A stretch of DNA of 34,189 nt from Burkholderiaceae bacterium. GTDB taxonomy: Bacteria > Pseudomonadota > Gammaproteobacteria > Burkholderiales > Burkholderiaceae_E. Below are positions 1-8,350 of this stretch, one piece after another (the stretch's first letter is position 1; every line of letters starts with the position of its first letter). Under the pieces are notes generated by a model. The model searched no databases, was not told where the DNA came from, and saw only the letters and a list, made by a program, of their open reading frames with translations. The stretch covers positions 1 to 34,189 of the forward strand of contig JAHEDO010000366.1 of NCBI GenBank assembly GCA_024641185.1, in the 5' to 3' direction. The translations under genes and the position numbers were made by a program.

Positions 1-118
1 CGTGAAGATGATCGTGACGCTGATTGCGCCGATCGCCATGGAGCAGGGCCTGCGCTTTGCCATCCGCGAGGGTGGCAGGACCGTGGGCGCCGGCGTCGTC
101 GCCAAGGTCCTCGAGTAA
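1..118 (+). CDS. tuf: Elongation factor Tu, 3' end only
   Basis: This is the last 38 codons of EF-Tu, the GTPase that brings aminoacyl-tRNA to the ribosome; the gene begins outside the window. Reading from base 2, the peptide contains [19 protein letters not shown] and ends VVAKVLE before a TAA at 116-118. This is the characteristic C-terminus of beta-barrel domain 3, which contacts tRNA and EF-Ts. Its position directly before rpsJ is the standard str-to-S10 junction in betaproteobacteria (rpsL, rpsG, fusA, tuf, rpsJ). Which of the usual two tuf copies this is cannot be told from sequence alone. Confidence 0.96.
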   Translation, partial: VKMIVTLIAPIAMEQGLRFAIREGGRTVGAGVVAKVLE

Positions 119-133
119 TCGTCGCGCAAATAC

Positions 134-164
134 GGGCGGCCGTCCGGCCGTCCATCGTTCTTTT
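134..164 (+). terminator. Terminator-like hairpin between tuf and rpsJ
   Basis: GGGCGGCC (134-141) pairs with GGCCGTCC (146-153) across a GTCC loop, giving 8 pairs with one G-U. The T-rich stretch ATCGTTCTTTT (154-164) follows. It could end part of the str transcription after tuf and set the ratio of EF-Tu to S10 message. The T tract is interrupted, so it may be leaky. It lies immediately before the AGGA ribosome-binding site (165-168) of rpsJ. Confidence 0.5.
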
Positions 165-175
165 AGGAAACCGAA

Positions 176-487
176 ATGCAAAGCCAGAAGATCCGAATCC
201 GCCTGAAGGCGTTCGATTACAAACTGATCGACCAGTCGGCGGCCGAGATCGTCGACACCGCGAAACGCACCGGGGCGGTGGTGCGCGGGCCGGTGCCGCT
301 GCCCACCCGGATCCAGCGTTACGACGTGCTGCGTTCGCCGCACGTGAACAAGACGTCGCGCGACCAGTTCGAGATTCGCACGCACCAGCGGCTGATGGAT
401 ATCGTGGAACCCACCGACAAGACGGTCGACGCACTGATGAAGCTCGACCTTCCCGCCGGTGTCGACGTCGAGATCAAGCTGCAGTGA
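176..487 (+). CDS. rpsJ: 30S ribosomal protein S10
   Basis: S10 is a 30S head protein and also the NusE partner of NusB in antitermination. The 103-residue product has the same length as E. coli S10 and keeps signature stretches such as [10 protein letters not shown] near the start, GPVPLPTRI, and [19 protein letters not shown] in the middle. The ATG at 176 has AGGA 7 bases upstream. It is the first gene of the S10 cluster here but is separated from rplC by 187 bases containing a promoter, so S10 is probably made largely from transcripts entering from tuf. Confidence 0.98.
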   Translation: MQSQKIRIRLKAFDYKLIDQSAAEIVDTAKRTGAVVRGPVPLPTRIQRYDVLRSPHVNKTSRDQFEIRTHQRLMDIVEPTDKTVDALMKLDLPAGVDVEIKLQ

Positions 488-500
488 TCCCGGCCCAGGC

Positions 501-529
501 TTGTCGGGGCGCGGTTTTCACGCTATAAT
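501..529 (+). promoter_or_regulatory. Probable sigma70 promoter of the rplC operon
   Basis: TTGTCG (501-506) and a perfect TATAAT (524-529) are separated by exactly 17 bases. The predicted start is near 536, leaving a leader of about 140 bases before rplC. It lies just downstream of the rpsJ stop, so rplC and the genes after it can be transcribed independently of tuf-rpsJ. The -35 matches consensus at 4 of 6 positions. Confidence 0.75.
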
Positions 530-551
530 TTAAAGCTTTTCCGGATCCGGC

Positions 552-661
552 CCTGCCAGATAACGGGAAGTTTGGAACGCCAGGCCGGATTCGTCCGGCA
601 GGCAAGATACCGAGGGCGCCCATGGGCGCGCGGATTCAACACCCGGCCAATCGCAGCCGGG
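552..661 (+). promoter_or_regulatory. Structured leader of rplC, candidate autoregulatory RNA
   Basis: The leader contains a perfect hairpin GCCGGA-TTCG-TCCGGC (584-599). It also contains a competing pairing of CCTGCC (552-557) with GGCAGG (597-602) that would use the 3' arm of that hairpin. A second perfect hairpin, CCCGGC (642-647) with GCCGGG (656-661), ends four bases before the rplC Shine-Dalgarno GGAG (665-668). In E. coli, L4 represses the S10 operon through a leader upstream of rpsJ; here the structured leader is after rpsJ. Binding by L4 or another ribosomal protein is inference. Confidence 0.45.
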
Positions 662-674
662 ATTGGAGATAACA

Positions 675-1325
675 ATGAGCCTTGGCCTTGTGGGACGCAA
701 GGTCGGCATGATGCGCATATTCACCGATGATGGCGATTCCATCCCGGTGACGGTGCTCGACGTGTCGAACAACCGCGTCACCCAAATCAAGACCGTCGAC
801 AACGACGGGTACAGCGCCGTTCAGGTCACCTACGGGCAGCGTCGGGCGTCGCGGGTCATCAAGCCCCGGGCCGGACACTTCGCCAAGGCGGGTGTCGAAG
901 CCGGCAGCGTCCTGAAGGAATTCCGGGTCGACGAGGCTGGCATGGGCGAACTCAAGCCCGGCGCCGTGATCTCGGCTGAAATCTTCCAGGTCGGCCAGAA
1001 GGTCGACGTCGCGGGCACGTCCCACGGCAAGGGCTTTGCCGGAACGATCAAGCGCCACAATTTCGCATCCGGCCGCGCGTCGCACGGCAACTCGCGTTCG
1101 CACAACGTTCCCGGTTCGATCGGCATGGCGCAGGATCCCGGTCGCGTGTTTCCCGGCAAGCGGATGGCGGGCCACCTTGGCGCGGTAGCGCGAACGGTGC
1201 AGAACCTCGTAATCGCCAGGGTCGACGCCGAGCGGCAGTTGCTGTTGGTCAGGGGCGCGGTTCCCGGTGCCAAGAACGGCAGCGTCGTCGTGACGCCGGC
1301 GGTGCGCGCCGGCTCGAAGGTCTAA
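675..1325 (+). CDS. rplC: 50S ribosomal protein L3
   Basis: L3 is an early-assembling 50S protein whose extended loop reaches the peptidyl transferase centre. The 216-residue product begins [20 protein letters not shown], as the family does. It carries the conserved central loop with [29 protein letters not shown] and [15 protein letters not shown] chose ATG 675, which has GGAG 6 bases upstream; an in-frame TTG at 663 would add four residues but lies upstream of that site. The stop overlaps the Shine-Dalgarno of rplD, suggesting coupling. Confidence 0.98.
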   Translation: MSLGLVGRKVGMMRIFTDDGDSIPVTVLDVSNNRVTQIKTVDNDGYSAVQVTYGQRRASRVIKPRAGHFAKAGVEAGSVLKEFRVDEAGMGELKPGAVISAEIFQVGQKVDVAGTSHGKGFAGTIKRHNFASGRASHGNSRSHNVPGSIGMAQDPGRVFPGKRMAGHLGAVARTVQNLVIARVDAERQLLLVRGAVPGAKNGSVVVTPAVRAGSKV

Positions 1326-1334
1326 GGAGCGGCG

Positions 1335-1955
1335 ATGGAACTGAACCTGCTGAATGATCTGGGTCAGCCCTCGTCGAAGGTCGAAGCCCCGGACACGATC
1401 TTCGGGCGCGATTTCAACGAGCCGCTGGTGCACCAGGTCGTGATCGCCTACCAGGCGAACGCCAGAAGCGCCAACCGCAAACAGAAGGACCGCTCCGAGG
1501 TCAAGCATTCGACCAAGAAGCCCTGGAAGCAGAAGGGCACGGGGCGTGCGCGCGCCGGCATGACGTCGAGCCCGATCTGGCGCGGCGGCGGCAAGGCCTT
1601 CCCGAACTCGCCCGAAGAGAACTTCTCGCACAAGGTCAACCGCAAGATGTTCCGGGCCGGGCTGTGCTCGATCCTGTCGCAACTCGCGCGCGACGATCGG
1701 CTCGCGGTCATCGAGGACATGTCGGTCGATGCGCCCAAGACCAAGCTGCTCGCGCAGAAGATCAAGGCAATGGGGCTCGATTCGGTGCTGCTGATTACCG
1801 ACAACCCCGACGAGAACCTGCTGCTCGCGTCGCGCAACCTGATCAATGTGCTGGTCGTCGAGCCGAAGAACGCCGACCCCCTGTCGCTGGTGCACTACAA
1901 GAAGGTGCTGATCACCAAGCCGGCGCTCGCAAAGGTCCAGGAGATGCTGGGATGA
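1335..1955 (+). CDS. rplD: 50S ribosomal protein L4
   Basis: L4 binds 23S rRNA domain I and lines the peptide exit tunnel. In E. coli it also represses its own operon. The 206-residue product has the central loop typical of the family ([27 protein letters not shown], roughly residues 60-90), the part that reaches the tunnel constriction. AAGGAG at 1324-1329 lies 5 bases before the ATG. Its stop overlaps the rplW start as ATGA. Confidence 0.98.
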   Translation: MELNLLNDLGQPSSKVEAPDTIFGRDFNEPLVHQVVIAYQANARSANRKQKDRSEVKHSTKKPWKQKGTGRARAGMTSSPIWRGGGKAFPNSPEENFSHKVNRKMFRAGLCSILSQLARDDRLAVIEDMSVDAPKTKLLAQKIKAMGLDSVLLITDNPDENLLLASRNLINVLVVEPKNADPLSLVHYKKVLITKPALAKVQEMLG

Positions 1956-2248
1956 ACCAGGAACGTCTGATGAAGGTGCTGCTCGCGCCGATCGTCTCCG
2001 AGAAGAGCACGATGGTCGCGGAAAAGAACGAGCAGGTGGCGTTTCGCGTGCTGCAGGACGCCACCAAGCCTGAAATCAAGGCTGCCGTGGAACTTCTGTT
2101 CAAGGTCAAGGTCGAGTCGGTCCAGGTGCTCAACACCAAGGGCAAGAGCAAGCGCTTCGGGCGCTTCGAAGGCCGCCGGCGCAACACGCGCAAGGCCTAC
2201 GTAAGCCTCGCACCCGGGCAGGAAATCAACTTTGCGGAGGCGATGTAA
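1952..2248 (+). CDS. rplW: 50S ribosomal protein L23
   Basis: L23 sits at the tunnel exit and docks trigger factor and SRP. The 98-residue product begins [20 protein letters not shown], aligning over its full length with E. coli L23 (MIREERLLKVLRAPHVSEK). That alignment favours ATG 1952 over the internal ATG at 1970. The start overlaps the rplD stop by four bases (ATGA) with GGAG 8 bases upstream, so translation is probably coupled. The stop overlaps the rplB start by one base (TAATG). Confidence 0.97.
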   Translation: MNQERLMKVLLAPIVSEKSTMVAEKNEQVAFRVLQDATKPEIKAAVELLFKVKVESVQVLNTKGKSKRFGRFEGRRRNTRKAYVSLAPGQEINFAEAM

Positions 2249-3066
2249 TGGCCGTCGTCAAAACCAAGCCCACGTCTGCCGGGCGCCGCTCGATGGTCAA
2301 GGTGGTCACGGCCGGCATGCACAAGGGCAAGCCGGAGCCGTCGCTCGTCGAGGCCAAGAAGCGTGGCTCAGGACGTAACAACAACGGCCACATCACGGTC
2401 CGGCACAGGGGCGGCGGGCACAAGGCCCACTACCGCATCGTCGACTTCAAGCGCAACAAGGACGGGATCCCGGCCAAGGTCGAGCGCCTCGAGTACGACC
2501 CCAACCGAAGCGCGCGGATCGCATTGCTGTGCTACGCCGACGGCGAGCGTCGCTACATCCTCGCGCCGCGCGGCGTCGAGGCGGGTGTCACGCTGATGAG
2601 CGGTTCCGAGGCGCCGATCCGGCCGGGCAACACGCTGCCCATCCGCAACATCCCGGTCGGCTCGTCGATCCACGCGATCGAGATGCAGCCGGGCAAGGGC
2701 GCGCAGCTCGCGCGTTCGGCGGGAACGTCGGCGAGGCTGCTGGCTCGTGAAGGCACCTACGCGCAGCTGCGCCTGCGGTCGGGCGAGATTCGCAAGGTGC
2801 ACATCGAGTGCCGCGCCACCATCGGCGAAGTCGGCAACGAGGAGCACAGCCTGCGCACGATCGGCAAGGCCGGCGCCAACCGCTGGCGCGGGATTCGTCC
2901 GACGGTTCGCGGCATCTCGATGAACCCGGTGGATCACCCGCACGGTGGCCGCTCGAACGGGGGCGGCCATCCGGTGTCGCCGTGGGGCACGCCGACCAAG
3001 GGTTACAAGACCCGCCGCAACAAGCGCACCGATACGCTGATCGTGCAGCGTCGCGGCCGCAAGTAA
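2248..3066 (+). CDS. rplB: 50S ribosomal protein L2
   Basis: L2 is needed for subunit association and sits close to the peptidyl transferase centre. The 272-residue product matches the family length and shows the conserved blocks [42 protein letters not shown] and, near the C-terminus, [10 protein letters not shown], which contains the conserved functional histidine. GGAGG (2236-2240) lies 7 bases before the ATG. It is tightly packed after rplW. Confidence 0.99.
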   Translation: MAVVKTKPTSAGRRSMVKVVTAGMHKGKPEPSLVEAKKRGSGRNNNGHITVRHRGGGHKAHYRIVDFKRNKDGIPAKVERLEYDPNRSARIALLCYADGERRYILAPRGVEAGVTLMSGSEAPIRPGNTLPIRNIPVGSSIHAIEMQPGKGAQLARSAGTSARLLAREGTYAQLRLRSGEIRKVHIECRATIGEVGNEEHSLRTIGKAGANRWRGIRPTVRGISMNPVDHPHGGRSNGGGHPVSPWGTPTKGYKTRRNKRTDTLIVQRRGRK

Positions 3067-3087
3067 CAGGTGAGAGGCGAATAAGTC

Positions 3088-3369
3088 ATGGCACGTTCAG
3101 TAAAGAAAGGGCCCTTCGTCGACGCCCACCTGATGCACAAGGTCGACGTCGCGAACGCCACCAAGGACAAGAAGCCGATCAAGACCTGGTCGCGCCGTTC
3201 AACGATCGTCCCCGAGTTCATCGGGCTGACGATCGCGGTGCACAACGGCAAGCAGCACGTCCCGGTGTTCGTCAACGAGAACATGGTTGGTCACAAGCTC
3301 GGCGAGTTTGCGTTGACCCGCACGTTCAAAGGTCACGCCGCGGACAGGAAGTCTGCGGTCAGGCGCTAA
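3088..3369 (+). CDS. rpsS: 30S ribosomal protein S19
   Basis: S19 binds the 30S head with S13 and contacts 23S rRNA across the interface. The 93-residue product begins [12 protein letters not shown] and contains [20 protein letters not shown] and [16 protein letters not shown], all diagnostic. It lies 21 bases after rplB with a GAGAGG ribosome-binding site. The stop overlaps the Shine-Dalgarno of rplV. Confidence 0.98.
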   Translation: MARSVKKGPFVDAHLMHKVDVANATKDKKPIKTWSRRSTIVPEFIGLTIAVHNGKQHVPVFVNENMVGHKLGEFALTRTFKGHAADRKSAVRR

Positions 3370-3379
3370 GGGGGTAATG

Positions 3380-3721
3380 ATGGAAACTCAAGCGTCTCTG
3401 CGCGGTGTGCGCCTGTCGGCCCAGAAGGGTCGGCTGGTCGCAGACCTCGTGCGCGGCAAGCCGGTCGAGCATGCGTTGAACATTCTCACCTTCTCGCCGA
3501 AGAAGGCCGCGCGCATCGTCAAGAAAGTGCTCGAATCGGCGATCGCCAATGCCGAGCACAACGACGGCGCCGACATCGACGAGCTCAAGGTCACATCGAT
3601 CAACGTCGAGAAGGGCGCGTCGCTCAAACGGTTTCAGGCGCGGGCCAAGGGCCGCGGCTGCAAGATCGAAAAGCAGACCTGCCATATCTACGTCAAGGTC
3701 GGCGACAAGGTCGGCAAATAA
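3380..3721 (+). CDS. rplV: 50S ribosomal protein L22
   Basis: L22 spans the 50S and its beta-hairpin lines the exit tunnel, where some macrolide-resistance changes occur. The 113-residue product aligns from [20 protein letters not shown] onward. It contains [16 protein letters not shown], nearly identical to the E. coli protein. Two adjacent ATG codons exist (3377 and 3380). The second places AAGGGGG (3368-3374) at a normal 5-base spacing and matches the family start, so I use it. Confidence 0.97.
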   Translation: METQASLRGVRLSAQKGRLVADLVRGKPVEHALNILTFSPKKAARIVKKVLESAIANAEHNDGADIDELKVTSINVEKGASLKRFQARAKGRGCKIEKQTCHIYVKVGDKVGK

Positions 3722-3740
3722 GGGCGATCGGAAGGAAGAC

Positions 3741-4637
3741 ATGGGACAGAAAATTCACCCGACCGGATTCCGCCTTTCAGTCAGTCGGAACTGGGCCTCG
3801 CGCTGGTATGCAAACGACCGCGCGTATCCGCAGATGCTCATGGAGGACCTCAAGGTCCGCGAGTACCTGCGCAAGAAGCTGAAGACCGCCTCGGTGGGCC
3901 GCGTGCTCATCGAGCGGCCGGCCAAGAACGCGCGCATCACGATCTTCTCGGCGCGTCCGGGCGTCGTGATCGGCAAGAAGGGCGAGGACATCGAGCTGCT
4001 CAAGTCGGACTTGGCACGCCTGATCGGCGTTCCGGTCCACGTGAACATCGAAGAGATCCGCAAGCCCGAGACCGATGCGCAGCTGATCGCGGATTCGATC
4101 ACCCAGCAGCTCGAACGGCGGATCATGTTCCGCCGCGCGATGAAGCGTGCGATGCAGAACGCGATGCGTCTCGGCGCCCTCGGCGTCAAGATCATGAGTT
4201 CGGGCCGCTTGAACGGCGCCGAGATCGCCCGCGTCGAGTGGTACCGCGAAGGCCGCGTCCCGCTCCATACGCTGCGTGCGGATATCGACTACGGCTTCTC
4301 CGAGGCTCTGACGACGTACGGAATCATCGGCGTCAAGGTCTGGGTCTACAAGGGCGACACGCTGGGCCGCAACGAGGCCCCGCAGGGTGCCGAGAAGGAC
4401 GTCGCGCCCCCGCCCGAGAGGGACGAACGCCGCACCCGCCGTGTGCCCCCCAAGCCGGGCGCCCGCCCGGCAGCGGGCCGCCGCCGCGCGGAGCCGGCCG
4501 AGGCGGACGCGAAGAATGCACCCGAGAAGGCCGCTGGCACTGCCGATGCGCCCAAGCCCGCGGTCAAGCGCGTGCGCAAGGCGCCCGCCGCCGGCGCTGC
4601 GCCGACCGAGAACAAAGCAGGCGAACAGAAGGAGTGA
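3741..4637 (+). CDS. rpsC: 30S ribosomal protein S3 with a long C-terminal tail
   Basis: S3 forms the mRNA entry channel with S4 and S5 and has helicase activity there. Residues 1 to about 210 are ordinary S3: [12 protein letters not shown] at the start, then a KH domain with the GXXG loop in [13 protein letters not shown], then the C-terminal S3 domain ending near [14 protein letters not shown] tail of roughly 80 residues rich in Ala, Pro, Arg, Lys and Glu follows, bringing the protein to 298 residues against 233 in E. coli. GGAAGGA (3730-3736) precedes the ATG. The tail is in the same frame and has no sign of a frameshift. Confidence 0.98.
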   Translation: MGQKIHPTGFRLSVSRNWASRWYANDRAYPQMLMEDLKVREYLRKKLKTASVGRVLIERPAKNARITIFSARPGVVIGKKGEDIELLKSDLARLIGVPVHVNIEEIRKPETDAQLIADSITQQLERRIMFRRAMKRAMQNAMRLGALGVKIMSSGRLNGAEIARVEWYREGRVPLHTLRADIDYGFSEALTTYGIIGVKVWVYKGDTLGRNEAPQGAEKDVAPPPERDERRTRRVPPKPGARPAAGRRRAEPAEADAKNAPEKAAGTADAPKPAVKRVRKAPAAGAAPTENKAGEQKE

Positions 4638-4640
4638 GCG

Positions 4641-5057
4641 ATGCTGCAACCCGCTCGACGCAAGTATCGTAAGGATCAGAAGGGCCGCAACAAGGGCCTG
4701 GCCACGCGTGGCGCCTCGGTGGCGTTCGGTGAGTTCGGCCTGAAGGCCACCGGCCGTGGCCGGCTGACCGCGCGCCAGATCGAAGCCGCCCGGCGTGCAA
4801 TGACCCGCCACATCAAGCGTGGCGGCCGGATCTGGATCCGGATCTTCCCGGACAAGCCGATCTCGAAGAAGCCGGCCGAAGTGCGGATGGGCAACGGCAA
4901 GGGCAACGTCGAGTACTACATCGCGCAGATCCAGCCGGGCAAGGTGCTCTACGAGATGGACGGTGTGAACGAGGCGCTGGCGCGCGAGGCGTTTGCGCTC
5001 GCCGCGGCCAAGCTTCCGATCGCGACGGTGTTCGTCACCCGCATGGTCGGCGCCTGA
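4641..5057 (+). CDS. rplP: 50S ribosomal protein L16
   Basis: L16 organises the A-site region of the 50S and contacts the tRNA elbow. The 138-residue product begins [19 protein letters not shown] and contains [13 protein letters not shown] and a [20 protein letters not shown] stretch, all family signatures; E. coli L16 has 136 residues. It follows rpsC by three bases, with AAGGAG lying across the rpsC stop. Confidence 0.98.
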   Translation: MLQPARRKYRKDQKGRNKGLATRGASVAFGEFGLKATGRGRLTARQIEAARRAMTRHIKRGGRIWIRIFPDKPISKKPAEVRMGNGKGNVEYYIAQIQPGKVLYEMDGVNEALAREAFALAAAKLPIATVFVTRMVGA

Positions 5058-5086
5058 TCGGGCGCGACAACTGAAAAAGGTTTGGG

Positions 5087-5281
5087 ATGAAAGCCAGCGA
5101 ACTGCGCGCCAAGGATCCGGAGGCGCTGAACAAGGAACTAGCCGATCTGATGCGAGCGCATTTTTCCCTGCGCATGCAGCACGGCACGCAGCAATTGTCG
5201 AACACCAGCCAGCTGCGCAAGACCCGTAAGGACATCGCCCGGGTGCGCACCTTGCTCAAGGAAAAGGCAGCAAGCAAATGA
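5087..5281 (+). CDS. rpmC: 50S ribosomal protein L29
   Basis: L29 is a small two-helix protein next to L23 at the tunnel exit. The 64-residue product begins [18 protein letters not shown] and ends with [15 protein letters not shown], the typical second helix. The stop overlaps the rpsQ start as ATGA (5278-5281). Confidence 0.96.
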   Translation: MKASELRAKDPEALNKELADLMRAHFSLRMQHGTQQLSNTSQLRKTRKDIARVRTLLKEKAASK

Positions 5282-5550
5282 CCGACGCGCAAGCCACTCC
5301 CGCGCTCTCGCGCACCCTGGTCGGGCGTGTGACGAGCAACAAAATGACCAAGACGGTGACCGTGCTCGTCGAGCGCAAGGTCAAGCACCCGATCTATGGC
5401 AAGTACATCGTCAAAAGCACGAAGTACCACGCCCACGCGGAGACGCCCCTGAGCGAGGGCGACACAGTGGAGATCCAGGAAAGCCGTCCGATCTCCAAGA
5501 CCAAGGCGTGGAAGGTCGTGCGCCTGGTCCAGGCCGCCACAATCGTTTGA
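5278..5550 (+). CDS. rpsQ: 30S ribosomal protein S17
   Basis: S17 is a primary 16S rRNA-binding OB-fold protein. The 90-residue product carries the family core [28 protein letters not shown] and the motif [17 protein letters not shown]. The first ten residues ([10 protein letters not shown]) are a slightly longer leader than in E. coli. It is the last gene before a 228-base gap that contains a terminator-like hairpin and the promoter for rplN. Confidence 0.97.
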   Translation: MTDAQATPALSRTLVGRVTSNKMTKTVTVLVERKVKHPIYGKYIVKSTKYHAHAETPLSEGDTVEIQESRPISKTKAWKVVRLVQAATIV

Positions 5551-5553
5551 GCG

Positions 5554-5575
5554 GCGCCGGCCGGAAGGCTGGCGC
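5554..5575 (+). terminator. Stem-loop directly after rpsQ
   Basis: GCGCCGGCC (5554-5562) pairs with GGCTGGCGC (5567-5575) across a GGAA (GNRA-type) tetraloop: 9 pairs, one G-U, starting three bases after the rpsQ stop. No clean T tract follows (only GATTTGTTT about 15 bases on). It may be a 3'-end stabiliser or partial terminator rather than a full intrinsic one. Confidence 0.4.
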
Positions 5576-5594
5576 GGGTACGGGCGCGATTTGT

Positions 5595-5623
5595 TTGACA
5601 GGCTCGCGCATTCATGCCATTAT
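5595..5623 (+). promoter_or_regulatory. Extended -10 promoter of the rplN (spc) operon
   Basis: A perfect TTGACA (5595-5600) is followed at 17 bases by CATTAT (5618-5623, 4 of 6), preceded by TGC (5615-5617), the extended -10 element. The predicted start is near 5630, leaving a leader of about 150 bases before rplN. It corresponds in position to the spc operon promoter of enterobacteria. Confidence 0.72.
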
Positions 5624-5690
5624 TAAAGGCTTCCGGTTTGGAGCGCGGTAGCGCCCTCGCCGGAAAATCAACCCGAACTACGGGACCAAG

Positions 5691-5750
5691 ACTGACCGTC
5701 AGCCGGTCGGTGCCACGCGGGCCAGACAGCGCCCGCCGGCGCTTTCTGGC
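5691..5750 (+). promoter_or_regulatory. Two strong hairpins in the rplN leader
   Basis: ACTGACCG (5691-5698) pairs with CGGTCGGT (5704-5711) around TCAGC, 8 pairs with one G-U. Next, GCCAGACAGCGCC (5721-5733) pairs with GGCGCTTTCTGGC (5738-5750) around CGCC: 13 positions with a single C/U mismatch. Both lie in the untranslated leader, the second ending 28 bases before the rplN ATG. In E. coli the spc operon is repressed by S8 at the rplE start, not here. A regulatory role is inference. Confidence 0.5.
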
Positions 5751-5778
5751 GGCGGATTAAGTTGGGACGGAAACAGCA

Positions 5779-6147
5779 ATGATCCAGATGCAGTCGACGT
5801 TGGGCGTCGCCGACAATACCGGCGCTCGTTCGGTGATGTGTATCAAGGTGCTCGGCGGCTCCAAGCGTCGCTATGCGGGCATCGGAGACATCATCAAGGT
5901 GAGCGTCAAGGAGGCCCAGCCTCGCGGACGCGTGAAGAAGGGCGAGATCTACAACGCCGTCGTCGTTCGCACAGCCAAGGGCGTGCGCAGGCAGGACGGC
6001 TCGCTGGTGCGCTTCGACGGCAATGCCGCGGTGCTGCTGAACAACAAGCTGGAGCCGATCGGCACCCGCATCTTCGGACCGGTGACGCGCGAACTGCGCA
6101 CCGAGCGCTTCATGAAGATCGTGTCGCTCGCGCCCGAAGTACTCTGA
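5779..6147 (+). CDS. rplN: 50S ribosomal protein L14
   Basis: L14 lies on the 50S interface face and contacts 16S rRNA; the silencing factor RsfS binds it. The 122-residue product begins [20 protein letters not shown] and has [17 protein letters not shown] and [20 protein letters not shown], matching the family at full length. It is the first gene after the spc promoter and its structured leader. Confidence 0.98.
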   Translation: MIQMQSTLGVADNTGARSVMCIKVLGGSKRRYAGIGDIIKVSVKEAQPRGRVKKGEIYNAVVVRTAKGVRRQDGSLVRFDGNAAVLLNNKLEPIGTRIFGPVTRELRTERFMKIVSLAPEVL

Positions 6148-6158
6148 CGAGGTCTGCG

Positions 6159-6476
6159 ATGGAAAAGATCCGCAAGGGCGACGAGGTCGTCGTGATCGCC
6201 GGGCGCGACAAGGGCAAGCGCGGCGCAGTGCTGCGCCGGCTGGGCGATGCGCACCTGGTGGTCGAGGGTGTGAACATGGTCAAGAAGAATCAGCGGCCGA
6301 ACCCGATGAAGGGCGAGACCGGCGGAATCGTCGACAAGGTGATGCCGATCGACCGGTCCAACGTGATGCTGTTCAACCCGGCCACCGGCAAGGGTGATCG
6401 CGTCGGCATTCGCACGCTCGAGGACGGCAAGAAGGTTCGCTTCTTCAAGTCCAACGGCGAGATCGTGAAGGCCTGA
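6159..6476 (+). CDS. rplX: 50S ribosomal protein L24
   Basis: L24 initiates 50S assembly. The 105-residue product begins [20 protein letters not shown], a KOW-motif start, and contains [16 protein letters not shown] and [14 protein letters not shown] at the end. The frame is open far upstream inside rplN. ATG 6159 is chosen because it gives the family length (104 in E. coli) and starts 11 bases after the rplN stop. Confidence 0.97.
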   Translation: MEKIRKGDEVVVIAGRDKGKRGAVLRRLGDAHLVVEGVNMVKKNQRPNPMKGETGGIVDKVMPIDRSNVMLFNPATGKGDRVGIRTLEDGKKVRFFKSNGEIVKA

Positions 6477-6508
6477 CGGCCGTCTCGAACCTGAAGGGAT
6501 AACGCAAC

Positions 6509-7048
6509 ATGGCTCGCCTGCAACAGCAATTTCGCGAGAAGATCGTCCCCGACCTGATCCAGAAGTTCGGTTACAAGTCGGTGATGGAAGTTCCCCGCAT
6601 CAGCAAGATCACGCTGAACATGGGTGTGTCCGAGGCGGTGGCGGACAAGAAGGTGATGGACGCCGCTGTCGGCGACATGACCAAGATCGCCGGGCAGAAA
6701 GTCGTGGTCACGAAGGCCAAGAAGCCGATCGCCGGATTCAAGATCCGCGAAGGCTATCCGATCGGCTGCATGGTCACGCTTCGCGGTGCCAGGATGTACG
6801 AGTTCCTCGACCGGCTGGTCACGGTGGCCCTGCCCAGGGTGCGCGATTTCCGGGGGATCTCCGGGCGCGCATTCGACGGTCGCGGCAACTACAACATCGG
6901 TGTCAAGGAACAGATCATCTTTCCCGAGATCGAGTACGACAAGGTCGATGCGCTGCGCGGTTTGAACATCAGCATCACGACCACCGCAAAAACCGACGAC
7001 GAGGCGAAGGCGCTGCTGACCGCGTTCCGCTTCCCGTTCCGCAACTGA
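6509..7048 (+). CDS. rplE: 50S ribosomal protein L5
   Basis: L5 binds 5S rRNA and forms the bridge with S13. The 179-residue product has E. coli length and carries [31 protein letters not shown] and [20 protein letters not shown] 32-base spacer separates it from rplX. E. coli S8 represses at the equivalent junction, but I see no convincing copy of that site here. Confidence 0.98.
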   Translation: MARLQQQFREKIVPDLIQKFGYKSVMEVPRISKITLNMGVSEAVADKKVMDAAVGDMTKIAGQKVVVTKAKKPIAGFKIREGYPIGCMVTLRGARMYEFLDRLVTVALPRVRDFRGISGRAFDGRGNYNIGVKEQIIFPEIEYDKVDALRGLNISITTTAKTDDEAKALLTAFRFPFRN

Positions 7049-7059
7049 GGGCGATTGAC

Positions 7060-7365
7060 GTGGCCAAACTCTCCCTGATCAACCGCGAACTCAAGCGCGA
7101 AGCTCTGGTGAAGAAATTCGCCAAGAAGCGGGCCGAGTTGCAGGCGGTCATCGACGACCAGTCGCGCTCCGAGGAGGAGCGCTATCAGGCGCGGCTGAAG
7201 TTGCAGCAGCTCCCGCGAAATTCGAGCCCGACGCGGCTGCGTAACCGGTGCGAATTGACGGGGCGCCCGCGTGGCACCTACCGCAAGTTCGGTCTGGGGC
7301 GCAACAAGCTGCGAGAGAAGGCGATGCGCGGCGAAGTGCCGGGCATCACCAAGGCGAGCTGGTAA
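7060..7365 (+). CDS. rpsN: 30S ribosomal protein S14, long zinc-free form
   Basis: S14 helps fold the 30S head near the decoding site. The 101-residue product is the long type without the CXXC zinc motifs found in the 61-residue form. It contains [21 protein letters not shown] and ends [11 protein letters not shown], the canonical C-terminus. It starts with GTG at 7060 (GAGG at 7047-7050); no ATG gives the family N-terminus. Confidence 0.97.
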   Translation: MAKLSLINRELKREALVKKFAKKRAELQAVIDDQSRSEEERYQARLKLQQLPRNSSPTRLRNRCELTGRPRGTYRKFGLGRNKLREKAMRGEVPGITKASW

Positions 7366-7378
7366 CGAGGAATTAAAG

Positions 7379-7774
7379 ATGAGCATGAGCGATCCGGTCG
7401 CCGACATGTTCACGCGCATCCGTAACGGGCAGCGCGTGGAGAAGGATTCGGTGTCGATGCCTTCGTCAAAACTGAAAGTCGCGATTGCCCAAGTCCTAAA
7501 GGACGAGGGGTATATCGAGGGTTTCGCCGTCAAGGGCGACGGCGCCAAGCCCGAGCTCGAAGTTCAGCTCAAGTACTACGCTGGCCGTCCGGTCATCGAG
7601 CGTATTGAGCGTGTGTCGCGCCCCGGGCTGCGCATCTACAAGGGCCGCCACTCGCTGCCCCAGGTGATGAACGGGCTCGGAGTGGCAATCGTCACCACCT
7701 CGCGTGGCGTGATGACCGATCGCCGTGCTCGCGCCGATGGCGTGGGCGGCGAGGTCCTCGGCTACGTGGCCTGA
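7379..7774 (+). CDS. rpsH: 30S ribosomal protein S8
   Basis: S8 binds the 16S central domain and, in E. coli, represses the spc operon. The 131-residue product begins [18 protein letters not shown] and has [32 protein letters not shown] and [23 protein letters not shown] 7379 follows GAGGAA (7367-7372) and matches the E. coli start, although the frame is open upstream into rpsN. Confidence 0.98.
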   Translation: MSMSDPVADMFTRIRNGQRVEKDSVSMPSSKLKVAIAQVLKDEGYIEGFAVKGDGAKPELEVQLKYYAGRPVIERIERVSRPGLRIYKGRHSLPQVMNGLGVAIVTTSRGVMTDRRARADGVGGEVLGYVA

Positions 7775-7787
7775 CGGGGAGCAAGCG

Positions 7788-8321
7788 ATGTCACGAGTTG
7801 CACGCATCCCGGTCCCGGTACCCGCTGGCGTCGACGTCCAGCTGTCGGCCGACACGATCAGCACGAAAGGCCCGTTGGGGACGCTGAACCAGCGCATCAA
7901 TCCGCTGGTTCGGATCACCCGCAACGGCGCGGAGCTGGTGTTCGAAGGCGCAGACGAGTCGCGCGAAGCTCGCGCGATGAGCGGCACGTATCGCGCGCTC
8001 GTCGCCAACATGGTGACGGGTGTCTCGAAAGGTTTCGAGAAGAAGCTCATGCTGGTCGGAACGGGTTATCGGGCGCAGGCACAGGGCGCCAACCTGAACC
8101 TGTCGCTCGGCTTCTCGCACCCGGTCGTATACAAGCTGCCCGAAGGCGTGAAGGCGGAAACGCCGGTTCAGACCGAGATCCTGATCAAGGGTTCGGACCG
8201 CCAGAAGGTGGGCCAGGTGGCTGCGGAGATCCGGGCGTACAGGCCGCCGGAGCCCTACAAGGGCAAGGGCGTGCGCTATTCGAACGAAATCGTGGCGCTC
8301 AAGGAAGTCAAGAAGAAGTAA
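7788..8321 (+). CDS. rplF: 50S ribosomal protein L6
   Basis: L6 stabilises the factor-binding region beside the sarcin-ricin loop. The 177-residue product equals E. coli in length. It begins [19 protein letters not shown] and contains [20 protein letters not shown] in the middle and the family signature [14 protein letters not shown] near the end. It starts 13 bases after rpsH with GGGGAG upstream. Confidence 0.98.
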   Translation: MSRVARIPVPVPAGVDVQLSADTISTKGPLGTLNQRINPLVRITRNGAELVFEGADESREARAMSGTYRALVANMVTGVSKGFEKKLMLVGTGYRAQAQGANLNLSLGFSHPVVYKLPEGVKAETPVQTEILIKGSDRQKVGQVAAEIRAYRPPEPYKGKGVRYSNEIVALKEVKKK

Positions 8322-8350
8322 CGGGCCGCTAAAGCACAGGACAAGAGGCG

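Noticed and set aside
541-550. CCGGATCCGG perfect palindrome as an operator in the rplC leader
   Set aside because: It lies downstream of the predicted transcript start in very GC-rich sequence; short palindromes of this kind are expected by chance.
636-1895. Long open frame (about 419 codons) on the minus strand opposite rplC-rplD
   Set aside because: It is an antisense shadow of two unmistakable ribosomal genes in GC-rich DNA; the translation resembles no family and has biased Arg/Asp/Leu content.
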